The translations under genes and the position numbers were made by a program. The notes under the pieces are model-generated. The model did not search any database. It was not told where the DNA came from and was given only the letters and a program-made list of their open reading frames with translations. A stretch of DNA of 64,000 nt, from contig PGTK01000005.1 in NCBI GenBank assembly GCA_002794705.1, forward strand, positions 124,001 to 188,000. The letters are read 5' to 3'. The DNA comes from Candidatus Thermofonsia Clade 1 bacterium. GTDB lineage: Bacteria; Chloroflexota; Anaerolineae; Aggregatilineales; UBA2796. This document shows, piece after piece, positions 53,832-62,114 of this stretch. Numbering within the stretch: position 1 is the first letter of the stretch; the number at the start of each line of letters is the position of its first letter.

Positions 53832-54688
53832 GAGATAGCCGCTCCGAAGGTCGCCTCAAAAGCGCTGCGCAAAGGTGCGCTCAGCTTGACCGACTCCGAA
53901 TCGCGGCAGAGCGCCACGCCACGCGCCATGACCGCCTCATAGGGCGTGCCGCGCAGCGCTGCTAAGCCCGCCTCGCCTGCCGCCATGGGCAGAATCGGCG
54001 CGAGCGTATTGGCGATGATGAACGCCTCCGCGCCACGCTCGACTTTCTCACGGCGCGCCACGCCGCCAAAACCGACGAACAAATCTACTACCGAGCGCGT
54101 GTGCAGATCGCTAACGCCATCGCCCACGAATAGCTTGCGACCCCACAAGCCGTGCGAGAGTTCGCAGACGATCTGGGGCTTGCCCGCTGAGATCGTCAAG
54201 GGACTGTGCTCATAGGCGAGGTAAGCTGCGCCATTGACCGCCGCCTGATCGTAGTATTTCCACCAAGCGCCGCTCAATTCGTTGAATTCCAGCTCAACGG
54301 CGCGCACGTGCTGTGGCGGAATGCCCAGCCGCCTGCCCAGACCGCGCACGGGCGCCGCTAAGCCGCCGCTGATGATGAAGACCTGTTTGCCCAAGTGCAA
54401 CAAAGCGCTGATGACTGCCTGAGCATCTGGCACAAGGGTCTCCCAATAGCGCTGCTCAATGGCGGCAAGCTGCGCACGAGTCGGGCGGATTGCCTGCAGG
54501 CGCTTGCCATAGACCTCAGCGAGGTCAAGGTCGCCGTCCATAGCTTTCTGCGTCAGCAAGCCGACACGCCAATCCTTGCCCTTCATGCGCGCCAATTCAT
54601 CCACGCCCTCAAGGGCAGAGAGCGTGCTATCGCAATCGAAAAAGATCAGGTCAAAGCTCGTCCAGCGCGTGTGAACTGCCACTGCGTT
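53828..54688 (-). CDS. serB: HAD-family phosphatase, phosphoserine phosphatase-like
   Basis: About 286 residues from ATG 54686-54688; an in-frame TTG at 54718 is an alternative. HAD motifs: nucleophile FFDCDSTLSALEGVDELARM (EGVDELA is a SerB hallmark), motif II IISGGLAAPVRGLGRRLGI, Lys in SAGKPQIV and motif IV FVGDGVSDLHT. Between them AMDGDLDLAEVYGKRLQAIR matches the SerB cap. It would dephosphorylate phosphoserine to serine. A longer C-terminus (after about 215) than usual is noted. It sits in an operon with aroA and overlaps the Hsp70-like gene. Confidence 0.82.
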   Translation of the reverse strand, partial: NAVAVHTRWTSFDLIFFDCDSTLSALEGVDELARMKGKDWRVGLLTQKAMDGDLDLAEVYGKRLQAIRPTRAQLAAIEQRYWETLVPDAQAVISALLHLGKQVFIISGGLAAPVRGLGRRLGIPPQHVRAVELEFNELSGAWWKYYDQAAVNGAAYLAYEHSPLTISAGKPQIVCELSHGLWGRKLFVGDGVSDLHTRSVVDLFVGFGGVARREKVERGAEAFIIANTLAPILPMAAGEAGLAALRGTPYEAVMARGVALCRDSESVKLSAPLRSAFEATFGAAIS

Positions 54689-54735
54689 CATCCTTTTGGC
54701 TCGTGTGTTCTTTCTCAATGCTGCGCCTATTCATT

Positions 54736-56061
54736 TTAACACTTTTTGTGCGCGCTGGCGCCCATTAAAAGCAACCATAAGCAGTGGATCGAGAAAATGC
54801 CGAACGGATAGAAGTCTACTGTGCTGGTCACCAATAGCGCGCCGACACCTGCCCCAAGCGCGCCTCGCTCGATGTTTTGGCGCGCCCGCCACGCGGCATA
54901 TGCCCATGCCGCAAGCGCCGCGCTCCATAGGGCAAAGCCGACCACGCCCAGCTCGCTTAGCACTAGCAATGGCACGCTATGCACATTCTCAGCGCGCACC
55001 AGACCGCGATAGGGACTGCGCACAAGGCGATCCCGCGCCTCCCACGCGAACGTGCCGATGCCCGTCCCTGCTATCGGATACTCTCGAATGATCTGCCAAG
55101 CAAACTCGATAAAGATGCCGCGCTGCGCCACGCTGATCTGCTCGACTGTCTCGCTATTGACGCCTGCTCGTGCTAAGAGAAATGGCACGTAAGCCGCGCT
55201 GAATATCCCAATGATGAGAGCGCCTAGTCCGCCTGCCCACAGTGCACGCCGCAACACTGCACGATCCCACACTCCTGCTTGCACGCTCCATATGCCCAGT
55301 CCAAGCGCCACCAACAGACAGGCGATCCAAGCGGAGCGGCTGAAAGTCAGGCATAGCGCGAATAGACACAATGTGAAAGTCAGCGCCCTTACGATGTAGC
55401 GCCATTTCGCACAGGACTCAAAGAGCCATGCGCTCAGCGCCAGCAAACTGACCGCCAAATAGCCCCCGACCACATTGGGATGCACGCTCAAGCCGTATGG
55501 ACGCAGTAGGCGTAGCTCAGCGGCGTGCAACACGCTCAAGCCTTGCCGTCCCGCGTAGAGATTGAGTTCGCCTAGCGCACGCAAGCCCAGATCGTCTTGA
55601 ACGCCCATCTGTCCGATTATGACGACGCTCTGCACTAGAGCGCCCGCCGCTAATGCGCCGATCAGCGCACGCGCCGAGAGCGGCGTGCAAAACGCCATCA
55701 CGCCCACAGCCGCAACCGCTAGAAATTGCAGCGCGCTGGTACCTGCCACCTCCCCATAGCGTGCCCAAGTGGGCGAGAGCAGCGCCCATGCCGCTAACAG
55801 CGACCACCACAGCAACCACCAACGGCGCGAGTCGCGTAGGGCGTCGCGCAGCCCGTGCAGACCAAGCAGCAGCCAGCACAATAGAGCAATGCCAATCGGC
55901 AAGGTGATCAAAAAGCCGAGAAAATACGGCTCAGGCGGCGGACGTAGACCCTCAGGGTAGCTGGGGCGCAGCCACCAAGCGCCCAAAAAGGCGATCAGGA
56001 GCAGGCAACTGCGCAAGACTCCCAACAAAAGGCTGCGCAGCTGCCGCCACAAGCGAGACAT
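54736..56061 (-). CDS. O-antigen ligase / Wzy-like polytopic membrane protein
   Basis: About 441 residues from ATG 56059-56061, two bases after the preceding stop (TGAGGATG). About ten to twelve helices. A central extracellular loop carries LRPYGLSVHPNVVGGYLAVS, and later helices have LCLTFSRSAWIACLLVALGL and the loop EYPIAGTGIGTFAWEARDRL with ENVHSVPLLVLSELGVVGF. These are the Wzy_C signatures of ligases that attach or polymerise glycans. In a bacterium without an obvious lipopolysaccharide pathway it may act on surface glycans or glycosylated proteins. Confidence 0.88.
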   Translation of the reverse strand: MSRLWRQLRSLLLGVLRSCLLLIAFLGAWWLRPSYPEGLRPPPEPYFLGFLITLPIGIALLCWLLLGLHGLRDALRDSRRWWLLWWSLLAAWALLSPTWARYGEVAGTSALQFLAVAAVGVMAFCTPLSARALIGALAAGALVQSVVIIGQMGVQDDLGLRALGELNLYAGRQGLSVLHAAELRLLRPYGLSVHPNVVGGYLAVSLLALSAWLFESCAKWRYIVRALTFTLCLFALCLTFSRSAWIACLLVALGLGIWSVQAGVWDRAVLRRALWAGGLGALIIGIFSAAYVPFLLARAGVNSETVEQISVAQRGIFIEFAWQIIREYPIAGTGIGTFAWEARDRLVRSPYRGLVRAENVHSVPLLVLSELGVVGFALWSAALAAWAYAAWRARQNIERGALGAGVGALLVTSTVDFYPFGIFSIHCLWLLLMGASAHKKC

Positions 56062-56063
56062 CC

Positions 56064-57230
56064 TCAGTTCGCTCTGCCCACGATCTGCCACTGACCTGTG
56101 CCTTGCAGCCGCAGGAAGTAGACGTTGCCATCACTGGCTGAAAGGAATAGCTCGTTAGGCGCGGTGCCGCGCTGATAAGTGCCGCTGTAGGGCTGTGCAG
56201 GCGCAAGAGCGTAGCCAAGCACATTCTGCAGCGGACGCTGATCAAACCACACTTGTGTCACCCATACTAAGCCGATTTGTGCCGTCGGCAGGAAGCGACC
56301 GGGCGGCGGCGGCGCGATAGGCGGCGGGAGCGGCACGCCCTCCACCCAAGCGTTGCCATAGGCGCCGACGCGAAAATCAGGCGTGGTCAAGATAAAGACG
56401 CGATTCTCAGGCGGGAAAAAGAAAGCCGCGCCGCGCTCAAACTGCTGAAAGACCATTGCCGAAAATTGCGGCGGCTGATTGGGACAAATGTTGTTGGGCG
56501 GCGGCGGACGGAAAAACCAAGGGATGCGGCAAGTGATCTCCACGGCAATGGCGCGTTGCGCCCGCTGACCGCCGCGCTCGGCGATCAGGCGGAAAGTGAC
56601 CACATTGCCAAGCCGCTCTTCTGCTGTGAACGTCTGAGTGCCGCTCGGCAGCACTTGCTGGCGCGTGACCGTCTGACCGCGCCCATCAAGGCTCTCTAAG
56701 AAAATTATCTCAGCGCTAGCCTCCCAGCTGACTGTGATCAGCGCGCCCTGTGCTACGCTCAAAGCGCTCGTCTCAAAGCGCATGATGGCAGGCGGCGCGG
56801 GCGTGGGCGTGCGCGTATCGGTGGGCGTGAGCGTGAAAGTAGGCGTATTGGTGGGCGTCTCTGTGGGCGTGGGCGTGTTGGTCGCTGTGCTGGTGGGCGT
56901 GGGCGTAAATGTGGGCGTGTTGGTCGGCGTATGGCTAGGCGTGAAGGTCGGAGTCGGCGTGAGGGTATTGGTCGCCGTTGGCGTATGAGTGGGCGTGGGC
57001 GTATCGGTGAAAGTTGGCGTAGCAGTCGGCGTGGGAGTCAGGGTATCGGTCGGTGTAGGAGTCAGTGTAAAGGTGAGCGTGGGAGTTGGCGTGGGCGTAT
57101 CTGTGAAGGTCGGCGTGATGGTCGGGCTGGGCAAGACGGCAATGGTCGGCAAGGGCGGACGCTCACGGCAAGCGGTCAGCGCGGCTAGGATGAGAGTCAA
57201 GGCGAGTAAGCGGCTGAAACGGCGTAACAT
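56064..57230 (-). CDS. Thr-Pro-rich lipoprotein of unknown function
   Basis: 388 residues. Lipoprotein signal MLRRFSRLLALTLILAALTA then C. A Thr-Pro repeat of about 115 residues (about 35-150) is followed by an Ig-like stretch (about 155-235; ALITVSWEASAEIIFLESLD, RLGNVVTFRLIAERGGQRAQ) and a Pro-rich C-terminal part with CRIPWFFRPPPPNNICPNQP, and near the end NELFLSASDGNVYFLRLQGT. The latter region resembles the sugar-binding-free LGFP/peptidase inhibitor-like surface modules only loosely, so I do not assign a family. AGGAG lies seven bases before the ATG. Confidence 0.75.
   Translation of the reverse strand: MLRRFSRLLALTLILAALTACRERPPLPTIAVLPSPTITPTFTDTPTPTPTLTFTLTPTPTDTLTPTPTATPTFTDTPTPTHTPTATNTLTPTPTFTPSHTPTNTPTFTPTPTSTATNTPTPTETPTNTPTFTLTPTDTRTPTPAPPAIMRFETSALSVAQGALITVSWEASAEIIFLESLDGRGQTVTRQQVLPSGTQTFTAEERLGNVVTFRLIAERGGQRAQRAIAVEITCRIPWFFRPPPPNNICPNQPPQFSAMVFQQFERGAAFFFPPENRVFILTTPDFRVGAYGNAWVEGVPLPPPIAPPPPGRFLPTAQIGLVWVTQVWFDQRPLQNVLGYALAPAQPYSGTYQRGTAPNELFLSASDGNVYFLRLQGTGQWQIVGRAN
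56797..57135 (-). repeat. Low-complexity coding repeat (Thr-Pro codons)
   Basis: On the plus strand this reads as imperfect GTGGGCGT/GGCGTG units in 18-24-base blocks. On the coding strand it is ACNCCNAC-type. The repeats are imperfect and in frame throughout, so copy number may vary between strains. Confidence 0.7.
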
Positions 57231-57235
57231 ACGGT

Positions 57236-57883
57236 CTACTCCTGAGCAGACTGAGCAGAACTCCCTGTGTTCAAGGCACGGCGGCGCTGTAGAACATAGT
57301 TTGCCAGTTCTAAGTCCAGCTGCCGATCATCGAGGACGTGCAACATAGCGGCGGCAAGGCGTTCAGGCAGATCGTGGCGGCGCACTTTTGCCACGCGGTC
57401 AAGCAGGACGAAATAGCGCGTCAGCTGGTTCAGGACGCGCTCAAGCGTGTGCGCCGCCTGCGGATTTGCCGCTACATCGTTTGCGATTTGACTGGCAGCC
57501 TCGTGATTGTCAATCAGGAGGGCTACGCGGCGCTGTAACTCTGTTGCTACAGCACGGAAGGCGCGCAATTCGTCATAGAGCAGGTCGCGCTGTGGGCGCA
57601 GACGGGCTGCCAGGCGCAGATATTCGAAGGCGTCGCGGTCGCGCCCTGCATCAATCATCGCTTCAACGGTTGCCTCAAGCTGATCCATGTGCGCTTGCGC
57701 CTCAGCCAGCCGTGCTTCAAGGTCGCGCTCGTAGGCGGCGGCGTGTTCTGAATAGTGGTACAGCGTGGCAAGGCGCGCCTCAAAGCCCGCTATGACTTTA
57801 GGCGGCTCAGGCGCTGCAGGCTGTGTTGGCTCAGAGCGCGGGCGGCTGACAAAGCCGCGTAGGGTCTCGAACAGACGATTCAT
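57236..57883 (-). CDS. Coiled-coil protein of unknown function
   Basis: 215 residues, without a signal or membrane helix. MNRLFETLRGFVSRPRSEPT is followed by a Pro/Glu linker, a long helix (about 35-80; LATLYHYSEHAAAYERDLEA, RLAEAQAHMDQLEATVEAMI) and three or four more helices (DAFEYLRLAARLRPQRDLLY, ELQRRVALLIDNHEAASQIA, LERVLNQLTRYFVLLDRVAK). No catalytic motif. It overlaps aroA by 4 bp (ATGA) and is 5 bp from the lipoprotein gene, so it is clearly cotranscribed. Confidence 0.75.
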   Translation of the reverse strand: MNRLFETLRGFVSRPRSEPTQPAAPEPPKVIAGFEARLATLYHYSEHAAAYERDLEARLAEAQAHMDQLEATVEAMIDAGRDRDAFEYLRLAARLRPQRDLLYDELRAFRAVATELQRRVALLIDNHEAASQIANDVAANPQAAHTLERVLNQLTRYFVLLDRVAKVRRHDLPERLAAAMLHVLDDRQLDLELANYVLQRRRALNTGSSAQSAQE

Positions 57884-59169
57884 CTATAGAGTGCCTCAAA
57901 GCGCGTGAAATAATCGGGGAAGGTCTTGGCAGTGCAGGCGGGATTCTTGATACGCACGCCGCTCACTGCCAAGCCCGTGACGGCAAACGCCATTGCCATG
58001 CGATGATCGTCATAGGTCTCGATCTCGGCGGGCTGCAAGGCGGAGGGATAGATGGTCAGTGCATCAGGATGTTCCTCGACTTGCGCGCCCAGCTTGCGGA
58101 GTTCGGTCGCTAGTGCTGCAATGCGGTCTGTCTCTTTGTGGCGGATGTGCCCGATGTTGCGGATGTGCGTGGGCGAATCGGCAAAGGGGGCAATGGCGGC
58201 AAGGGTCTGTGCCGTATCGGACATAGCGTTTAGGTCAACATCTACGCCGCGTAGTTGCCCTGTGCTGCGCACTTCGAGGTAGTCTGGGGCACGCTCAACT
58301 TGGCAGCCCATTTGCTCTAGCACATCTACGAAGTGCGCATCGCCCTGGAGCGAATCAGCTGAGAGGTGCGGTACACGCACGCGCCCGCCAATCAGCGCGG
58401 CGGCGGCGAAGAAATAGGTCGCGTTGCTGGCATCGGGCTCAATCACATAGCGCTGCGCCTGATAGCGTTGCCTTGCGCGCACATGATAGTTCCGATAATC
58501 GGTCTTATCAGCGCAAACGCCAAATTGCGCCATGACGCGCACGGTCATCTCGATATACGGCTCACTGACCACTTCGCCCGTCAAACTGATGGTGACATCG
58601 CCCCGTGCGTATGGCGCAACCTGCAAAAGCGCCGAGAGATACTGGCTGCTATTGGTCGCCTCTAGGGTAGCCGTGCCGCCATTCAGACCGACGGCATGGA
58701 CAGTCAGCGGGAAAGCATCGGGCTGAGCCTCAAAGCTGAAATGCGCGCCCAGCTGCCGCAGCGCCGCTAACAACGGACTGATCGGGCGTTGGCGCATTCG
58801 TGGCACGCCGTCAAAGCGGTAGGTGCCGCCGCCAAGCGCTGCGGCTGCCACTAGGAAGCGCGCTGTGGTGCCGCTATTGCCTACAAACAGATCGGCATAG
58901 GCGCTGGGGAAATAACCGCCTTTGCCTTGCACTGTGTAGCGCGCTGACTCAGCCTCCGCCTGCACAGGGATGCCCATGCGCTGCAGCGCCTGACTGCACC
59001 AGTACGAGTCATCGCTGAAGAGCGCATTTTCAAGGACGCTCTCGCCCTCGGCAAGTGCCGCTAGGACGAGCGCACGGTTCGTGATGCTTTTAGAGCCGGG
59101 AACGCTGATCACGGCGTCTATTGGGCGGCTTAGGGGACGAATCTCAAGGCAATCGGGCAACTGACTCAT
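57880..59169 (-). CDS. aroA: 5-enolpyruvylshikimate-3-phosphate synthase
   Basis: 429 residues from ATG 59167-59169; the frame extends to 59268 inside the CHAT gene, but the ATG gives the normal length. Joins shikimate-3-phosphate and phosphoenolpyruvate in aromatic amino acid synthesis. Active-site K27 lies in VPGSKSITNRALVLAALAEG; FVGNSGTTARFLVAAAALGG, DGVPRMRQRPISPLLAALRQ, LEATNSSQYLSALL, EPDASNATYFFAAAALIGG, IGHIRHKETDRIAALATELR and DDHRMAMAFAVTGL complete the family set. Second gene of the CHAT operon, 22 bp after the CHAT stop. Confidence 0.96.
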   Translation of the reverse strand: MSQLPDCLEIRPLSRPIDAVISVPGSKSITNRALVLAALAEGESVLENALFSDDSYWCSQALQRMGIPVQAEAESARYTVQGKGGYFPSAYADLFVGNSGTTARFLVAAAALGGGTYRFDGVPRMRQRPISPLLAALRQLGAHFSFEAQPDAFPLTVHAVGLNGGTATLEATNSSQYLSALLQVAPYARGDVTISLTGEVVSEPYIEMTVRVMAQFGVCADKTDYRNYHVRARQRYQAQRYVIEPDASNATYFFAAAALIGGRVRVPHLSADSLQGDAHFVDVLEQMGCQVERAPDYLEVRSTGQLRGVDVDLNAMSDTAQTLAAIAPFADSPTHIRNIGHIRHKETDRIAALATELRKLGAQVEEHPDALTIYPSALQPAEIETYDDHRMAMAFAVTGLAVSGVRIKNPACTAKTFPDYFTRFEALYR

Positions 59170-59191
59170 GCGATAGACGCGCTTTCTATAC

Positions 59192-61339
59192 CTATGGCTG
59201 CGGCTGTGTAACGGTTCGTGTGAGGCGGCGGATGATCGTGCGCCCATTCTGTGGGACGCGCAAAGCAAGGCGCGAGGCGCCTTCTAACGCCACACTGAGC
59301 GTCTGCGGGACGCCTACTTGGGCGCTCTCTACGCGCAGACTTTCGCGGCGCTGAACGCTGTTATCAGCGGCGCGCACTTCGAGGCTGTATTCGCCTGCGG
59401 CTGTTGGCAGAAACTCGATTCGAGCGCTGGTGAGGCGCGGCGCATCGGACGGCTGTGCCAGATCGAAGATGATCGGCAAATTGGCACAGCGCAGGGGCGC
59501 ATTGGGCAGCCCTGTGGTGACTTGATTCAGATCATCGGCAAGCGATACGAGGAGCGTCGCGCCTGCGCATTCGGCGTTCCCCTCTGTCTCAACGCGCAGC
59601 CCTAGCGCCCATTTGGCGAATTCATCGCCGCGCAGCGCGCCCGCCTCTAAGAGCGACTCATCGGGCAAGCGCGAGAAATCCACCACGAACGGCTCTGTGC
59701 TTGTGGTGAGCGTGCGCGGCACGAAATTATTGAAAATGTTCGATTCGGGCGCACGGTTATCAGGGTTGACCCATGCAGTGGTCAGGTAAGTCCCCCACCA
59801 GCCGAAGCGATAAGTGCCGATGACCGTCGTTTTGGCGCGCGGACTCAAATTGGCGACCGTGCCACGCAGAGCGGGCGTGGCATCTTCCGCCTCGGCGTTG
59901 CGATCAAACCAGACCCAGTCAAATTCGCCTGAGTCGCTTGTGCCGTTGTTCTGCAGCTCAATGGCGACTGTGACGGCTTGTCCCGGCGCGGGATTGGGCG
60001 GCAAGAAACGTACGCGAGTGATGACTAGGTCAATATTGCGCGGCGCATTGGGCGTGGGCGTGAACGTAGCAATGTTGGGAGTCGGCGTTTGGAAGGGAGT
60101 CAGCTCAGTGCCGCCGCCCAGCAGACTGCTCAATAGGCTGACTATGCCGAAGATCACAGCCAACATGACGGCGAGTCCGAGCAGTACACGCGGGCGTAAG
60201 AGCGCCTCGCGGAGTCCGCCATAAGAGGGACGCTCTGTGAAGGTGCGCCGCTTGGGGAATAACACGCCGCTCTGGGCGCGCAGGAACAGCACGGGCGTTG
60301 CCCATTCGAGGTTGTTCAGGCTACTGCTGATGGCGCGGCGCGCCTCTGCCATTGCTGACTCAATTGGATAGCCCTCTGAGAGCGCACGGTAGAACTCATG
60401 GGCAAAAATGCGCGCTGCGTCGTCTGTGATCGGGAATTGCATCGCTACGACCGCTGGCACGCCTCGCGCCACAATGCTGGAGGCGATCCCGGAGAATGGA
60501 TCGTTGCGCGCTTGCCGTGCGCCTTGACAGGCGTTCAGCACCACGAGGCGAATGCTGTTTTCTTCAACCAGCTCACGGGCGAGCGCCTCGCCGCTGACAG
60601 GCTGCGTGAGTTCTGTGCGCGGCGCCTCAAATGCCAACATGCCGACTGCGCTGCGCTCATCGAAGGTGGCGTGTCCGATGTAATGAAAGACCTGATAGCT
60701 GACGCCGCTGCGCAATTTGCGCTGTAGCGTGATCAGCTGGGCGTCATCAACGCGCTCCAGCTCTAACAAGCCGCGTTGCCGTAGGTCAGCGGTCGCCTCT
60801 TGGAGCGTTTGCCATTCTGCCTCCACGTTCAGCGCCGCTTGGTCTTTAGGACTGCTGATCATCACCAAGACGCGCAGCGGCAAGCTGACCTCTACCACAG
60901 GGCGGACGTTGATCAGGCGCGGATAGCGGATGATCGGCGTTTGGCGCGAGAGCGTGAGGTAATCGCCTGAGGGGTCGCGCAGCAGCTCCCAAGGCAGGTC
61001 GTAGAGTCCTTCGGCTTTATCTAGGTTCAGGCGGATGCGCAAGCCGCGCTCTCCAGCTTGGGAGCGACTGGTCAGATAGGCGGCATAAATTTGTCCGCTG
61101 AAGACAGCGCTGAACAATTTCTCGCCGAAGGCGCGAGCAGCGCGGGCAGCCTCACCACGCGGGACTCGTGTTCTGCCGTCGAGGATGCTGAGGATGCGCT
61201 CAGCTTCGGCGGGCGTGATCGGACTCGGCACCTCCACGCTGGCTGAGCCGACGGGCGAATTGACCAATGTGACGCGCAGCTGATCGTTGGGAAGCGCCTC
61301 AATCGTCAGCTCAAAATCGAGATAGTCCTGCGTCGCCAT
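59192..61339 (-). CDS. CHAT-domain (caspase-like) protease with transmembrane helix and extracellular CARDB-type domain
   Basis: 715 residues. The N-terminal beta region (about 1-70, NSPVGSASVEVPSP as in many CHAT proteins) leads to a CHAT domain (about 75-370). The caspase dyad is H223 in YQVFHYIGHATFDE and C271 in IRLVVLNACQGAR; EYATPVLFLRAQSG-like ending (EWATPVLFLRA) closes the domain. A transmembrane helix (about 384-406), a short Thr-Pro linker and an extracellular CARDB-like beta domain (about 425-545; DLVITRVRFLPPNPAPGQAV, VAIELQNNGTSDSG) follow, then a further beta domain to the end. Predicted topology is protease inside, sensor outside. It has its own strong promoter and heads a nine-gene operon. 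Confidence 0.87.
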   Translation of the reverse strand: MATQDYLDFELTIEALPNDQLRVTLVNSPVGSASVEVPSPITPAEAERILSILDGRTRVPRGEAARAARAFGEKLFSAVFSGQIYAAYLTSRSQAGERGLRIRLNLDKAEGLYDLPWELLRDPSGDYLTLSRQTPIIRYPRLINVRPVVEVSLPLRVLVMISSPKDQAALNVEAEWQTLQEATADLRQRGLLELERVDDAQLITLQRKLRSGVSYQVFHYIGHATFDERSAVGMLAFEAPRTELTQPVSGEALARELVEENSIRLVVLNACQGARQARNDPFSGIASSIVARGVPAVVAMQFPITDDAARIFAHEFYRALSEGYPIESAMAEARRAISSSLNNLEWATPVLFLRAQSGVLFPKRRTFTERPSYGGLREALLRPRVLLGLAVMLAVIFGIVSLLSSLLGGGTELTPFQTPTPNIATFTPTPNAPRNIDLVITRVRFLPPNPAPGQAVTVAIELQNNGTSDSGEFDWVWFDRNAEAEDATPALRGTVANLSPRAKTTVIGTYRFGWWGTYLTTAWVNPDNRAPESNIFNNFVPRTLTTSTEPFVVDFSRLPDESLLEAGALRGDEFAKWALGLRVETEGNAECAGATLLVSLADDLNQVTTGLPNAPLRCANLPIIFDLAQPSDAPRLTSARIEFLPTAAGEYSLEVRAADNSVQRRESLRVESAQVGVPQTLSVALEGASRLALRVPQNGRTIIRRLTRTVTQPQP

Positions 61340-61389
61340 GTCGCGTCGCCTTTCTGCTGCCGAAAGTCCGATTCGTACGCCAAGCGCAC

Positions 61390-61418
61390 ATTGTAAAAAG
61401 AGAATGGCGCGGTGTCAA
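61390..61418 (-). promoter_or_regulatory. Sigma-70-type promoter of the CHAT operon
   Basis: Minus strand TTGACA (61413-61418, perfect), a 17-base spacer and TACAAT (61390-61395). Expected start near 61383, leader about 44 nt. Confidence 0.78.
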
Positions 61419-61581
61419 TTTGTTTGGCGCGCTCAGAGGACTGCGCTGCTGAGCGTTTCTTATACAAGATTAGCGTCCCTTTTACGTTCTTCCGATGCAA
61501 ACGGCGTATATCTATGGGCAGATAAGCGATGCAGCCCATGCGCTGCGAGAAAATCAGGAAAAGCGTAGGAGGTAGGTAGCC

Positions 61582-62061
61582 ATGTCGCTCATTCGCCGTG
61601 ATTACAACCCGTTCGAAGAGATGGATCGCATGATGGAGCGGATGCGCTCGATGATGAACGCTCTGTTGCCCACTAGCTGGGAGATGCCGCGCCTGAGCGA
61701 TGTCACGACTCTGGCTGTGGACATGACCAGCGATGAGAATAGCGTGACCGTCCGTACGGCGCTGCCCGGCTTCAAGCAGGATGAAATTGATATCAGCGTG
61801 CAGGGCAACGTGCTGACCATCAGCGCTGAGACTAAGGCGGAGCGCGAGGATAAGCAAGCCAACTGGCATATCCGCGAGATGCGCTATGGCAAGTTCGCCC
61901 GCAGCGTGGTCTTGCCTGAGGACGTGCTGACCGATAAGGCTGAGGCGACGCTCGAGGATGGCATTCTGACCGTCAAACTGCCCAAGCAGAAGCCCAGCCC
62001 AATCCAGAAGATTGCCGTGACAGTCAAGAATCTGCTCGGCAGCGGCAAGAAGAGCGAGTAA
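61582..62061 (+). CDS. Small heat-shock protein (Hsp20/alpha-crystallin)
   Basis: 159 residues. The N-terminal arm is Met/Arg-rich (MSLIRRDYNPFEEMDRMMER). The alpha-crystallin domain (about 50-140) contains ALPGFKQDEIDISVQGNVLT, ISAETKAEREDKQANWHIRE, YGKFARSVVLPEDV and ATLEDGILTVKLPK, and the C-terminal I-x-I-type motif is near PSPIQKIAV. Holdase chaperone that binds unfolded protein. AGGAGG lies before the ATG. A CIRCE or sigma-32 site was not found upstream, so its regulation is not clear. Confidence 0.96.
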   Translation: MSLIRRDYNPFEEMDRMMERMRSMMNALLPTSWEMPRLSDVTTLAVDMTSDENSVTVRTALPGFKQDEIDISVQGNVLTISAETKAEREDKQANWHIREMRYGKFARSVVLPEDVLTDKAEATLEDGILTVKLPKQKPSPIQKIAVTVKNLLGSGKKSE

Positions 62062-62084
62062 GCGCCATCACAGCATCGCAGCAG

Positions 62085-62114
62085 GGGACGCATACAGCGT
62101 CCCTTGTTTATTTT
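62085..62114 (+). terminator. Rho-independent terminator after the Hsp20 gene
   Basis: A perfect 7-bp stem, GGGACGC (62085-62091) and GCGTCCC (62097-62103), loop of 5, followed by TTGTTTATTTT. The one terminator on the plus strand with a T-rich tail; the adjacent priA stop (62115-62117) abuts it. Confidence 0.85.

Noticed and set aside
53828..54688. The HAD gene as the missing glucosyl-3-phosphoglycerate phosphatase
   Set aside because: The EGVDELA and cap motifs match phosphoserine phosphatase, and the gene is 46 kb from gpgS in another operon.
56734..57348. Val-Gly repeat proteins encoded opposite the Thr-Pro lipoprotein
   Set aside because: They are the complement of the Thr-Pro codons (GTGGGCGT units); the sense strand has a signal peptide, lipobox and ribosome site.
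61306..61869. Open frame of 187 codons on the minus strand across the hsp20 promoter and start
   Set aside because: Antisense to a clear hsp20 gene, no ribosome site or recognisable domain.
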